DNA of 64,000 nucleotides from Ambrosia x helenae (Eukaryota; Streptophyta; Magnoliopsida; Asterales; Asteraceae): positions 48,761,937 to 48,825,936 of the forward strand of contig CM061233.1 in the NCBI GenBank assembly GCA_030844895.1, written 5' to 3'. The translations under genes and the position numbers were made by a program. The notes beneath the pieces are model-generated. The model worked only from the letters and a program-made list of their open reading frames with translations, ran no database searches and had not been told where the DNA came from. Of this stretch, positions 34,359 to 46,159 are shown piece by piece (within the stretch, counting starts at the first letter, position 1; every line of letters starts with the position of its first letter).

Positions 34359-36982
34359 TTAACCTTCACTTGCCTCATCATTGTTCTTAACAGTTGATAC
34401 TGTATTGTTCCCAAGCAATTCATATACTGCTGTCAGCTTGCGTTTAGTTTTACCATCTTTACCAGAGATAATCGAACATTCTGCCTCAGTTAAATTTTCA
34501 TTCATTATGTTTTTGCTAGTATCCTGATACAAAAAAAAAGTATAACGAAATTAAAAAATCAGTATAAAAATTTCAATTTTAGCCATAATTAACTTACTTG
34601 ATCAAAAGACTGAAACTTTTTTGTAATTTCAGAAATAATAAACTTGTCATCAGTTAGGTTAGAAATTCCATAAACTTCATCGAAGCTTTTCAAGTTGTAA
34701 TCAGTGATGGAAATTTTAAATGCAAAAACTCTGTCACGTAAATAGTATAATTCATCTGGAAACTTGACAGTGTGATCAACCTGTATAAAAATAAAATTAA
34801 TATTATTGTTTTACTTATTAACAAAAAAATTAACAAAAAAAATATATAAGACAATAATAGATGTGTATTATAATAAGCATACAACCTGTGTATTTTCCTC
34901 AATCAACGTATTTGCCGACATTGGAATTACTACAGTTGACTCATTATGAAATAAAATTAGTTCGACATCACCAGTTGCATCTTGAACACGTAAATGAACT
35001 CTAAACCTGATATATAATAAGTAAAATTAAATATTACCACATGTAGATCAACTTTATATAAAAATGTGAGAATTTATATTTTCAAAATAAAAATAGACTT
35101 TATCTTGATAAAAGCACCTTGGTACTGGAATGATATCTTTCTGCTTACAATTTTCATTAATGCAATCATATACATCTCGCACTTCATAGTCTCCAGAACC
35201 ATCATTCTTGCCAGAATTGATATAGTATAAAGACACCTTGCTGTTACAATCTGGACAAGCCATATAGTACCAACCACGATCTTTACAAACAACAATCACA
35301 GTCCCAACAATAATGATACTCTTTTCCTATTATAATAGGAAATTTGTGTTGCTAGTTAACACAACATTTATTGTAAATGAAAAGTAAAAAAATATATAAC
35401 AATACTGTAATATGTCTTTACCATGTCAATATCCCAAATGTCACCAATGTTACAATAACAGTTGTTGACCAAAAATTCGTTTTCAATATTTGAAAACACA
35501 GGCAGACCCAATGAAGGAAATTTTGATAATGGATATTGTATTGGCTTTTGCAACAAACTACAATGTAAATTAAAAATAATCAGACTTATATTATAACAAT
35601 AATTTTGATATTTAGATATAAAAGTACTGTACAATTTTAAAACCTTATTCTGTAATTGTTGATGGCATCAATTTCTTCATTTATGAACAACTTGCTAACC
35701 TTTGGTGAATTAGAAACATAAGGGTAACCTGATTATAACAAACGTATAAGCCAATAGGTAATTTTAGATTAATAAACAAAACAAAATAGATTATATTTAT
35801 ATTTTTTTTTACCATTATAATGGTGCAATAATCCAAACTGCAAGATTAAAATCAAAGGATCTGCATTGTTATGAACTTCAAGATATCTAGCAAGTTGATC
35901 AGAGAATCTATCCCATAGCTTAACAAATACAGTAAGGCCCTTATTAATTGGAGATACAAATTAGTACAAAGCAGTTTAAATAGTTGAACATGGTATATAT
36001 ATAAAAAAAATAAATAAATAAAACACAAACTCAAAATCTTGTATCTCCAATAACAGTCCTTTATTTGTGTTCAAACTGAGTTGGTTTACTGTCATTTGCA
36101 TTAATAAACTGCTTAACATGTCCAATGATATCTGTAAAAGTTGCATATTTAAATTGTAAGTATACAAAATTAGAATAATTAACTTCATAGAAACATAGAG
36201 CACTTAAAAAATTAAATAACATACCAATTGAAACATTGGGAAAAGACCCTCCGCTTATAACTGATTGAAAAGGCGAGAAACAGAAACCAAACTTATCACC
36301 AATCCAATTATCACATCTCAAGAGTTGGGTGTTACTTTTGAAAATAATTTTATATGGACTGGTAACATATTTGATTCTTGAAAAATCAAATCCAACTCTA
36401 ACAAAGTGAATTACAAATGAAAGTTGCTCCCGTATTTCACTTTCAAATAGTCTAACCAATCTGTTGGATATTGTTCCTTGAGCTTTGAATCCCTAAATAA
36501 TTGAAAAATTACATATCAATGTATAATTTGCAAATGATTTTATACTATATAAAACAGAAACATACATGAATTGAAATATACAAACATGTTTGATGTGTAA
36601 TTCGTTGACTTAAAAATGAATTTTTTATTCGTAACATAGTTTTAAAAAAGTAATTAGTACACAAAAAATAAATAGTGAATGTATAACTTAAATAATCATT
36701 AGAATGTATGTTTTGCATAGAATCTATATAAAAAAGTGACATAATGAAATATTTAATCATTTATCTTTTGTATAAATATATACATAGTAACATAAGTAAT
36801 CATATTAACAAACTACAAATATAAAAAATATTATGACTTACATTTTCATCCATTAAAACCATGTGTAAGGAATAGTCATGGTTGTCCGGTTCTCGCCAAA
36901 GACTAATGATTCTAGCTCGTACAACAACATCATCCATGTTTGTTTTGAGGTTGTTGAACATCGTTACTTCAACAGCTGCCAT
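34359..36982 (-). CDS. RPA1-like gene (replication protein A 70-kDa subunit family)
   Basis: Replication protein A binds single-stranded DNA in replication and repair; plants have several divergent large-subunit copies, and related genes ride on plant Helitrons. I can trace ten exons with GT-AG borders and matching phases: 36842-36982, 36225-36492, about 36028-36142, 35813-35939, 35644-35728, 35422-35557, 35118-35326, 34886-35006, 34598-34780 and 34359-34523. The start MAAVEVTMFNNLK leads into a first OB fold (RIISLWREPDN); exon 4 has the second OB pattern (LTVFVKLWDRF); exon 7 holds the C-terminal zinc ribbon (CPDC at the first pair, CINENC at the second). In exon 3 the frame from exon 2 reaches a TAA near 36063, while the expected continuation is in the next frame, so this copy has one frameshift or a sequence error. 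All other borders keep the frame. Expected product about 520 residues. Confidence 0.8.
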
Positions 36983-37791
36983 TGATCTATGTAATAAATA
37001 AAACAAAATATCTATTTATAAATGATATCAAGCATAGATTAAACAAAAAAACAACTAAGAAATCTTTTTGTAAAACTAACAGTATAGTGATTTTATGTAA
37101 GGTCTGGTATAGTGAGGAAGTTGAGGTGGTTTGTTATGAAAGATAAGTCAGGTAAATATAGAGGGTAACCTCATACTGAAATTTTGTTAAATTGAGTATA
37201 ATTAGCACAATCATTAAATTACTTAAATTAATTTAAATGCGTCAAAATCATTGCCATAATTAAAATTTAAAATATAGTCAACATTGTGAAGGGATAAGTG
37301 TTGATTGATTGCTAAAAAATAGTGATATGACAATTAATTCAGAATAATACTATATATATATATATATATACGACATTAACTAATTATAGTATTATACTTT
37401 ATAGTAATATAAATATATTCGGAAAAAAATTTAGGGATTTGTATTCAGCTAATTATAGATAATTATAGATAATACATTTATAAAGATTGTTTCTAAAACG
37501 AATTCACATTAACACATTTTTGAAATTTCGAAATCAAAGGAATGACATTCATAATATTTGCCATAATTTAAATATAGTAACATATTATGGAAACTCATAA
37601 TGGTTGATTGAAACAAAAATTGATATGAGAATTAATTGAGAATTTGTGATATACTTTACATACAGAACTTACGAAAATTTATTTGATGAATGATTGTTTA
37701 ATTTATTAAATGCAAATATATGATTGTAATTAAATAAGAATAATAATAATATTATTTGTGATTATTATTAATGTTAATCACTAAACATTAA
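36983..37791. other. AT-rich upstream region of the RPA1-like gene
   Basis: About 800 bases, very AT-rich, with a TA microsatellite (37354-37371). No second gene is visible. It should hold the promoter of the minus-strand RPA1-like gene, but I cannot single out a convincing box. It ends at the insertion point of element F. Confidence 0.5.
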
Positions 37792-38064
37792 TGTGACACC
37801 CGGCAAACTCCGGTTAATAACTTTCGTTAAACTAGTAAGTCTACCTTAGCGAGTCATGCATATCACGTACTTAACGGGGTCAGTCGAGTCGGTACGATGA
37901 TTCTGGGAATCATCGGGAGTCGGTCCATAACCATGTGTACAAGGATTGGTGATTCGTGGAATCGCCGGTTTAACGCACACACAAGTCTCGAGTCCCGGGA
38001 ATTGGTGAACGGATGTAAACGTGTTAGTTATCGTGCATTATATGTTTGAAATCATTATGTGACT
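37792..38064 (+). repeat. 5' LTR of gypsy element F, piece 1
   Basis: Begins TGTGACACCCGGC, the same end as the A family but on the plus strand. It is interrupted after TGACT (38060-38064) by the Sirevirus-like element and resumes at 49615. The three pieces add up to an LTR of about 2736 bases. Confidence 0.9.
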
Positions 38065-38784
38065 TGTTGGATCAGTTTGCTCTTTTTGCTAAGTAAGAAC
38101 TTGCTATCTTGACACTTAAGTGTTTAGCAAGCCCTTGTAAATCAGATTATAAGCACAGCGGAATGTATAAGTTAAAGCAACACTTTTTATACTAAGGAAG
38201 AGTTATTACTCCCCCTTGATGATTGAAACTAATAAATGACAAGTATTTATTATGAATCTAAGCAGTAAATGAGAATTAGATACTTAGACAGATTCACAAT
38301 AAATACTGAAATGGAATAGAACAGTTGAGAGTGTTTGAAGGATTTTTCTATTAAAATCAATGTCTAAAACAGGAGGTTGAAGCCTCCTATTTATAGACGT
38401 TTACATACATGTAACTTGCCCAAAAAGCAAGTACAGAAACAACAGAAACAAGTTGCACAAGTTGCAACATTGAAACTAACAAATACAGCTAAAAGTAATA
38501 ATAAACAATAAACTACTGATGCAAAAGGCGGTGGAAAATATCTGATGCTAAGTGCTGATGAATGACAAACTACTGATGAGTAGTTTGTCTTCAGTACTTC
38601 TGAAGTGAACTTGTCTGGTTTGGACTTCAGAACTTCTGATGAAGTTTCTTCTTCAGCACTTCTCTTATCTTCTCTTCAGCAGTTCTTTGTTTTCTTTTCA
38701 GTACTTCTATACTTAGCCAAATGACAGAAGTGAATTAGACTAAGGTTTCCAAAAGTGGTTTCACCAATCCTCTTTGTCCTAACA
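38065..38784 (-). repeat. 3' LTR of the Sirevirus-like element
   Basis: 720 bases from TGTTGGATC to GTCCTAACA. It holds a minus-strand TATA-like box (TATAAATAGG, 38388-38395) and several copies of the ACTTCTGA / CAGTACTTC motif that recurs across the element. A C run followed by TTGATGATTG at 38211 resembles the polypurine tract just outside the LTR. Confidence 0.95.
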
Positions 38785-38800
38785 ATCTCCCCCTGGATTG
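38785..38800 (-). promoter_or_regulatory. Polypurine tract of the Sirevirus-like element
   Basis: Directly inside the 3' LTR the minus strand reads ATCCAGGGGGAGAT, the primer for plus-strand DNA synthesis. Confidence 0.8.
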
Positions 38801-38825
38801 ATGAAGCCAAAACCTTACTAATTCC

Positions 38826-41800
38826 TTATGTTTTTCTTCTGTCTTGAACAATCTTCCATATCTCTTTGTACATGGTGTTCTTGAGCTGGTTTAACTGACC
38901 ATCAGATAGAGATCCTCTATGTGGTTCTAGATGTTGAATTGTGAGCAGGTCTTGTGTTGACAGTTTCTTCAGATCACTGATCTTCTTGTAAGCCCTGCTT
39001 GAGAGGTCTCTTCTTGTCAACAATACTGAGTTGTTATCAGTAAGTGACCATCTGATGATAGGTATCTTTGACTTGTTAAAGTCAGAAGAATAGGGAACCA
39101 GACTTGTCCCTTGGGTTGATGGTCCTGAGTGCTGGATGCTTTCAGTTTCAGTTAGCCTCAGGTGGGAGTCTCTTCCTTGTTGTTGTTGCATATCAGGCAT
39201 CTGAACAGTTGGGAGATGGTGTTCAGTCACTACTCTGGTATGCAGCTTTTCTTTGATGGTCTTTTGTATTTGGTAGGCAAAAGTGGAAGGATCCCTGAAT
39301 TGTGTTAACAGAGGTTTCTCCTCAATGTCAAAATCTGAATGGACTATTGAACTTCCTTCAAGTAGTACCATTTTGAAGTCAGTTTTGACATTGTCCTCTG
39401 CCTTCTTTCTCTGAGTAGCAGTTCTTCTTCTTGATACACCAGAAGTTCTAACTACTGATCTTGAAGGATCAGTAGTTTGAAACTTCTCTGGATTTGTAGC
39501 CTTGGCAGCCAAGTATTTCTTGTAAGTATCCATTAGTCTATCTTCTTTCCATCTGGATACTGAGGCTTTTGAACCATAGCCTTCTGCTACTAACTCTTCT
39601 ATTATCTGGGCTCTCTTGGCCTTTCCTTCTTTGCTAGTGGCCAGTTTATCTGCAAGCAGTTGTGCCCTTCTTGTCAGCTCTTGCACAGAGAGTCCTTTGA
39701 GTGTATAGGCTTTAGTCTTGCTGTTCTTGGTAATGTAAGACATCAGTTGTTGTCTTTTGTCTTCTTCAGCAACATAGTCTATTTCAGCCTGTCTCTCCAG
39801 TTCAGCTTGATAAGCCTGGAGCTTCTCTTCCAACTCTAGATCATCCCTTTGTTCCAGACTTTTCCAAATCTGGTCTTCCTTGGCCTTTTGTTGAACTGCC
39901 TTTAACCTCTGCTCAAGGAGTTCAGTTGATTGAGAGATTGGAGCAGGTGTTAGGACAGTCATGGTAGTGGTTGTTGTAGGCCTTGGAGGAGCAGAAGTTG
40001 GTTTGATTTGTTCAGTGGATCTGGAAGGTTCAGTGGTTTGAGGTTTGGAAGTGTTAACCTCTGATGGGTTGACAACAGCTGATGGTTTGTCAACTACTGA
40101 AGGATTGTCTTCAGTACTTTCTGATTCATCAGAACTTTTGCCATCAGAAGTTTCTTCATTGTGCCTTAGGGATTCTTCAGAGGTTTGGGTCTCATCTTCT
40201 TTTTCTGTGGCTTCAATTTCTTCCACTGAGACACCAAACTGTTTGGCCAGTTTTTCTTTCCTAGCCTGATCTTTTTGATCTCTTTCAAGGATGGCCACTC
40301 TTGCCCTTATCCTGGCTTGGAATGACTCCTTAGGTTCCCTGATCTTCTCCCCCTTTTTGGATTCATCAAGTTTAACTTTTGAAGTTGAGGGTTGGGAGAA
40401 TTGTCCTTGAAGATGAGCAATCTGTTTGCTGTTGAAGTCTATCTTGTTGGACAGATCATTCATCTTGGTCTTGATCACTCCAAATTGATTCTTGATAGAC
40501 AGCTCCAAGTTAGCTGTGTATGTTTGGAAGTGATTTTTGATGAGAGTATTCATCATGTGGTACAGGGGACCCTCTGGGCTGCATAGCTGGTTCAGGTCTA
40601 TGCTTGTTTGCCCAGGGAATTGGGTAGGCATTTGTTGTGAAGGGGGTGTTTTTGGGAGATCCTCATGTTGTACAGAGGATGCCACTCTAGGGGTTTTAGG
40701 GATTGAGTGGGCTTTAACCTGTGCAGGGGTGACTGGCTTCTTGAGCATGGATACCCCTGAAACAGGACCTTCATAATGTGCCGTCAATTCAGTAGTTTGT
40801 GTTTTTGAAACATCATCCAAATTAATGGAATCATCTGAATCTCTGATGTTGCCTCAATGAGGACTGTCTCAGTTAAATCATGAGCTGAGCCCAACTCAGT
40901 TCTCTCATGAACCTCTTGTTCTTGGTTCTGAGGATTTCCTACTTCAGGCATTAAGCCTTCATCAGTAGTTGCCACATCTGAGGTCTTAGCTATGTTACTT
41001 CTATCCTCAGATCCACCACTAGGTGGTAACTGAGTAGTAGCAGCCTCAGATGCCCCAAGAGTCTCTAAAATTGGGCTTAAAGACTCTGGTCCACCTCATC
41101 TCTTGGGATAGGGCTAGAGATGTCCACATCCATGTCTGATGTAGTGGTTATGTCCCCTGTTTGTTGTGGTTGTAGGGGACTGACATCATCAGATGGGACC
41201 TTCTCTTTTAGCCCAGAGAGAAGTTTGGCAATTTCTATTGCCTCTTGTTCAGAAATTTGTGGGGTTGGTTCAGTAGTTTGGGCAATAGGTGAAATTTGTT
41301 GTTCAGCAGTTTCAAAAGAAGAGTGTGTTTCAATAGTTTTTCTAAGTCTTTTTCTTTTGAATAAAATGGTTATGGGTGCTCTTGGTGGGGTTTGAGATGG
41401 ATGAGACTGAGAGGGTGTTTCAGTCTCACCTATTTGAAGAGCAGACTGCTCATGAGCATGTTCAGGCATCTCAACCTCCTGAACAGCTTTTCTTTTGGGT
41501 TGGTGGGTTTTTGTCTTTGTTGGCTTGGGCTTTTTGGCTTTTGGTGGTGTGAGTTTGGAAGATGTGGGCTTCAGGGGGACTTGTTGTTGTTCTCCCTGAT
41601 CATCTTCTGGCCAGGCAGCCGGTTTGTTATGTCTTGAGTATGCTTGCGATGTTAAAGGATTTAAAGTTGAAATTTTTCCCACAAGCACCTCATTACCCAG
41701 TTCCCCTATTATGCATTGCATAATGAACCTTGGGTACAACAAAAACTTTTTCTTGGTATCATTGTGATGTAACACCAACTCATTGAAAAATAGTTTTGAT

Positions 41801-42317
41801 GCCCTGAATTTAGTTTCATTCACAATGGAATGAAATATTGGTTGAAAAGTGGAGGCATCTGGTCATAAGACCCTGTTTTTGGACTCAAACACATAATAAT
41901 ATAATGAAACAAAAGCTTGTATTTTGGTTCAAAATATTTTTTGAAGATTGTAGCATGGGAGAGAGTACCTTGATAACCACACTCAGTCATGGTTAGGTGA
42001 ATATCAGAATTAGCAACATGGTCAGGGGCAGTTACATCATCCAGACCCAGTCTTGTTGCCAGTGTGGCCGGTGTGATGGTCAGTGGTTTCCCTTTTCTTC
42101 TTGAGTTAAGGGAAATGACTTCATCATCTGCCGTCACCGTCTCAGCATTTGCCCAGAACTCATTCAGAGTTTCAGTGTGAATTGGTGGGTTTATTGTGAG
42201 AGCAGTAAAATATTGGGATTTTACGACAAGATCAATGATCTCATCGTATTGGGACCAGCCTTCTTGTTTTTCAAGAAAGGCCCTTTGATTGTGTCCCTGC
42301 TTTAGAACTAGAGCCAT
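38826..42317 (-). pseudogene. Extra 3' reading frame of the Sirevirus-like element
   Basis: One long gene of about 1150 codons lies between pol and the 3' LTR, broken into frames 41820-42317 (165 codons, start MALVLKQGHNQ), 41077-41823 (248), 40784-40975 and 38826-40820 (664). Frames join at sites of one-base indels (near 41830, 41085 and 40855). The first 230 residues form a compact domain (ATLATRLGLDD, CLSPKTGSYDQ, FLLYPRFIMQCI) of the kind seen in many unnamed retroelement proteins of Asteraceae. The rest is rich in P, T, S, Q and E, then becomes a charged, likely coiled-coil part (around QRDDLELEEKLQAYQAELER). No signal peptide or clear membrane segment is visible, so I find no support for an envelope role. 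Function unknown. Confidence 0.75.
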
Positions 42318-42836
42318 GTGGTTTGGGTTTTGATCGAACAGTTGATTTGCAGGTTTAGGTTATTGAGAGAGTTTTTGAGAGAGAAGAGGGATATTTTGAG
42401 TTTGAAAGGATAAGTGTGGAGAAAAAGGTATTTATCAGAAGTTTTAACCGCTTGAATCTTCTTTATTAGAAGTTTTTGAACCGCCTTTGGTTAAAAATCT
42501 TTTTATCAGAGGTTTTAAACTGATTAGGTCAAACCTCTGATGATGGGAAAAGTCAGATTTGCCCTTTTGACTTAAACTGCTGATGAAGGATTACTTCATC
42601 AGTAGTTCCCATTTCCTCTTCAGTAGTTTTAACAGCTGATGAGAAATGTTTTTATAAATACTTTTATTCATAACTTCTGAAGGTTATTTTATCAGAAGTT
42701 TCACATTTTTCAGATAATTATCCCCATACTGATGTTTGTTCATCAGTAGTTTCTCTCTTTTCAGAAGTTTTGTTTCAGACTTTTTGTCTGTTTTGTAAGT
42801 GAAAAATGAAAAATTGCAAAATAAGAAAATAAACAC
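42318..42836. other. Spacer between pol and the extra frame
   Basis: About 520 bases without a coding frame. It is packed with variants of one 10-base motif (TCAGAAGTTT, TCAGTAGTTT, TCAGAGGTTT), at least eight in 350 bases, often paired with CATCAG. The same motif occurs in the LTRs and inside the coding parts. Confidence 0.7.
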
Positions 42837-45800
42837 TTACAAATTTAGCATCCCAAGCATGGATACTAACTTCTGAAATGTTGATGTGTCAAGGGGTTTT
42901 GTGAAGATGTCAGCTATTTGATTAGCTGTTGCTACATGCTTCACCTCAATCTTGCCTTTTTCATAGCAATCTCTTATGAAATGGTACCTGATCTCAATAT
43001 GTTTGGTTTTTGAGAACTGTACCGGATTTTGAATGATGCTAATGGCAGATTTGCTGTCTACAAACAAAGGTGTCTTGGTCTCTTTGATTCCATAATCAAG
43101 AAGTTGATATTGGAGCCATTGTATCTGTGATGTACAACTTGCAGCTGCAATGTATTCAGCTTCAGCAGTTGAAGTTGCAACAGATGTTTGCTTCTTTGAT
43201 TGCCATGACACTAGACAGTTACCCAGGAATTGACAACCACCAGATGTTGACTTTCTTGTCATCTTACACCCTGCATAGTCACTATCTGAAAAAGCTGATA
43301 ACTTGGTATTGCTTGAAGCAGGATACCAAATTCCAAGTGTTGGAGTTCCTTTCAGATATCTGAAAATTCTTTTGATTGCTATAAGGTGTGATTCCCTTGG
43401 TGCTGATTGATATCTAGCACAGACACATGTTGAAAACATAATATCTGGTCTAGAAGCAGTTAAGTATAAAAGGGAACCTATCATGCATCTGTACATGGTT
43501 TGATCAACCTGTTTTCCTTGATCATCAGGTTCAACTTGTGTGATTGGTGTCATGGGAGTGGAACATGATTTACAGTCATTTAAAGAAAATTTGTTCAATA
43601 ATTCTTTAACATATTTTGATTGATGTATAAAAGTTCCATTTGTTTGTTGCTTGATCTGCAGTCCTAGAAAGTACTGCAGTTCTCCCATGGTACTCATCTC
43701 AAATTTTGATTGCATGAGTTTCTTAAAATCATCATACAGTTTTGTGTTTGTTGAACCAAAAATGATGTCATCAACATAAATTTGAACAAGTAAGACATGA
43801 TTTCCAACATGTTTAATGAAAAGAGTTTTATCAATGGCACCTCTTGTAAAGTTATTTTTGAGTAAAAATGTGGAGAGTGTATCATACCAGGCTCTTGGAG
43901 CCTGTTTGAGCCCATAAAGAGCTTTGTCCAGTCTGTACACCCACTCAGGATGAGAAGGATCCTCAAACCCAGGTGGCTGACAGACATACACCTCCTCTTT
44001 TATTTTTCCATACAAAAATGCACTTTTCACATCCATTTGATAAACTTTAATTTTGTTGGAAATGGCATAGGCCAGAAATAACCTGATGGCCTCAAGCCTT
44101 GCAACTGGAGCAAAGGTTTCATCATAGTCAATTCCCTCTTCTTGAGAGTACCCTTGAACTACCAGCCTTGCCTTGTCCTTGATTATCATACCAGCTTCAT
44201 CTTGTTTGTTCCTGAAAACCCATCTTGTGCCAATTGGTTGCTTGTTTGGAGGTAAGGGACAGATTTCCCAGACCTGTTGCTTGTTGAACTGAAGCAGTTC
44301 ATCTTGCATAGCTTGCACCCAATTATTGTCTTTGAGGGCTTCCTGGTACTTCTTTGGTTCCAACTGTGAAATAAAGGCTGAAAATAGGCAAAAGTTGGAG
44401 AGCTGGTTTCTGGTAAGAACACCTGAAGCTATATCACCCATGACTTGATCAAGTGGATGATCTCTGTGTTCAATCAGTTGTTGTAAACCACTGACAGGTG
44501 TAGATGGCTCTTGTTCTTCAAACAAACTACTGAGGTCTATAATATCTGGTTCAGCAGTTTTAGCTTCTTCAGTAGTTGCAGGTGCTGAAGCAGATGTTTG
44601 AGTTTGGCCTTCAGTATTTGTTGGATCAGAAGTTTGTGAAACTTCTGATGGTGTTGAAGTTGACTTAATGACTGTTTGAGGAGTCCATGGTGTAGGATCC
44701 TCATCTTCAAACCTTTGATCACCATAATAAGTAGGTTTGGAAGGAGTAACAGTCTTTTCAGGTCCAAAGTGGAAGTTGTCAAGGTCAAAGAGTTCAGCAG
44801 GATGTGCTGGAATAAGAGTGTGTTTTGACTCATTGAACTTGACATTCAATGTTTCTTCTACTATCCTGGTGTGAGAATTAAAAACCTTGTAGGCTTTTCT
44901 AGTTGAAGAGTAACCAAGAAAGTAACCTGAGTCAACTTTGGCAGCAAACTTTGAAATAGATTCCTTGATGTTCAAGATGAAACATTGACACCCAAAAGCC
45001 CTAAAAAAGGAGATAAGGGGCTTCATGCCATGAAGAACTTCATAGGCAGTCTTGGAGTGTCTCTTGACCACAAGAACTCTATTCTGAACATAACATGATG
45101 TGTTAACTGCTTCTGCCCAAAAGTACAAGGGCAGTCCAGAATCAGCTAACATTGTTCTTGCTCCTTCTATTAATGTTCTGTTCTTCCTTTCTACTACACC
45201 ATTTTGTTCAGGAGTTCTGGGAACACTGTATTGTCTAATAATCCCTTTAGACAAACAGAATTCATCCAGAGTTTTGTTCCTGAACTCTGTCCCATTGTCA
45301 CTTCTAATGGTTTTGACAGATAGAGAATATTGTTTCTCTACTTGTAGAATGAAGAACTTGATGATTTCAGCAGCCTCATCCTTGAAGAATAAGAAGAATA
45401 CCCATGTGAATCTTGAGTAGTCATCAATGATGACTAAGCAGTACTTCTTCTTCTTACCAAGGCTCATAATCTTGACAGGTCCAAATAAGTCCATATGGAG
45501 TAGTTGAAGACATGCAGTTGTTTTTGATTCTTCAATAGACTTATAGGAGGACTTATGCTGTTTTCCCTTTAAACAGGATACACAGTGTTCTTGACATTGG
45601 TATACTTTCAAAGGTAGACCTCTGACCAAGCCCATTTTTGTGACTTTATTTATGGTTTTAAAGTTCACATGGCCAAGTCTCCTGTGCCAGAGATCTGTTT
45701 CTGAAGTTGATGCCCTTGAGAAGAAACAGGCAGTGTTGTTCAATACTTTGTCTTTCTCAATGTCCACTGCATAGACATTGCCACATCTTTTGGCAATCAG

Positions 45801-46148
45801 CAAAGTATGATCTTCAATGATCTTCTCTATCAACTTCTGGCCTTCTGGTGAGATGATCTTGCATGCTGTCTTTGTGAAAAAGGAAGAATATCCTTTATCA
45901 CACATTTGTGACACACTCAGCAAGTTGTATTCAAGGTTTTCCACCAGATTGACCTTGTCAAACTGTATTTTGCCAGAGGAGACATTGCCATGTCCTAGCA
46001 CATATCCCTTAGCATTGTTCCCAAAGGATACAGATCCTTCTCTTTGGCTGATAAAGTTGTTTATCAGGTATCTGCATCCAATCATGTGCATAGAGCCTCC
46101 ACTATCAACATACCATATGCTGTTTAAGCCCCTGGAAACTCTCTGCAC
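42837..46148 (-). CDS. Pol polyprotein of the Sirevirus-like element (intact)
   Basis: An unbroken frame of 1103 codons; the first codon shown is GTG, so the true start is unclear. In order: aspartic protease (DSGGS at residues 15-19), the integrase zinc region (HRRLGH near 155 and C-x2-C near 189), integrase core with D220, D284 (RSDNGTEF) and E320, a variable linker (about 450-560), reverse transcriptase with YVDD at 791-794, and RNase H with the typical copia end (DSDYAGC near 930, ADIFTKPLD close to the C-terminus). The order protease-integrase-RT-RNase H is that of Ty1/copia. The frame differs from that of gag, with a stop and 11 bases between. An intact pol agrees with the near-identical LTRs: this copy may still supply enzymes. 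Confidence 0.94.
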   Translation of the reverse strand: MQRVSRGLNSIWYVDSGGSMHMIGCRYLINNFISQREGSVSFGNNAKGYVLGHGNVSSGKIQFDKVNLVENLEYNLLSVSQMCDKGYSSFFTKTACKIISPEGQKLIEKIIEDHTLLIAKRCGNVYAVDIEKDKVLNNTACFFSRASTSETDLWHRRLGHVNFKTINKVTKMGLVRGLPLKVYQCQEHCVSCLKGKQHKSSYKSIEESKTTACLQLLHMDLFGPVKIMSLGKKKKYCLVIIDDYSRFTWVFFLFFKDEAAEIIKFFILQVEKQYSLSVKTIRSDNGTEFRNKTLDEFCLSKGIIRQYSVPRTPEQNGVVERKNRTLIEGARTMLADSGLPLYFWAEAVNTSCYVQNRVLVVKRHSKTAYEVLHGMKPLISFFRAFGCQCFILNIKESISKFAAKVDSGYFLGYSSTRKAYKVFNSHTRIVEETLNVKFNESKHTLIPAHPAELFDLDNFHFGPEKTVTPSKPTYYGDQRFEDEDPTPWTPQTVIKSTSTPSEVSQTSDPTNTEGQTQTSASAPATTEEAKTAEPDIIDLSSLFEEQEPSTPVSGLQQLIEHRDHPLDQVMGDIASGVLTRNQLSNFCLFSAFISQLEPKKYQEALKDNNWVQAMQDELLQFNKQQVWEICPLPPNKQPIGTRWVFRNKQDEAGMIIKDKARLVVQGYSQEEGIDYDETFAPVARLEAIRLFLAYAISNKIKVYQMDVKSAFLYGKIKEEVYVCQPPGFEDPSHPEWVYRLDKALYGLKQAPRAWYDTLSTFLLKNNFTRGAIDKTLFIKHVGNHVLLVQIYVDDIIFGSTNTKLYDDFKKLMQSKFEMSTMGELQYFLGLQIKQQTNGTFIHQSKYVKELLNKFSLNDCKSCSTPMTPITQVEPDDQGKQVDQTMYRCMIGSLLYLTASRPDIMFSTCVCARYQSAPRESHLIAIKRIFRYLKGTPTLGIWYPASSNTKLSAFSDSDYAGCKMTRKSTSGGCQFLGNCLVSWQSKKQTSVATSTAEAEYIAAASCTSQIQWLQYQLLDYGIKETKTPLFVDSKSAISIIQNPVQFSKTKHIEIRYHFIRDCYEKGKIEVKHVATANQIADIFTKPLDTSTFQKLVSMLGMLNL

Positions 46149-46159
46149 ATAAAAGCAAA

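Noticed and set aside
36983..37791. Promoter motifs for the RPA1-like gene
   Set aside because: The region is so AT-rich that TATA-like strings are everywhere, so choosing one would be arbitrary.
39995..41640. Plus-strand frames of 64-91 codons
   Set aside because: They are shadows of the minus-strand extra gene of the Sirevirus-like element; its low-complexity codons leave the other strand open by chance.
38826..42317. Envelope gene of an infectious retrovirus
   Set aside because: The position fits, but I see no signal peptide, no transmembrane helix and no cysteine pattern of a surface protein.
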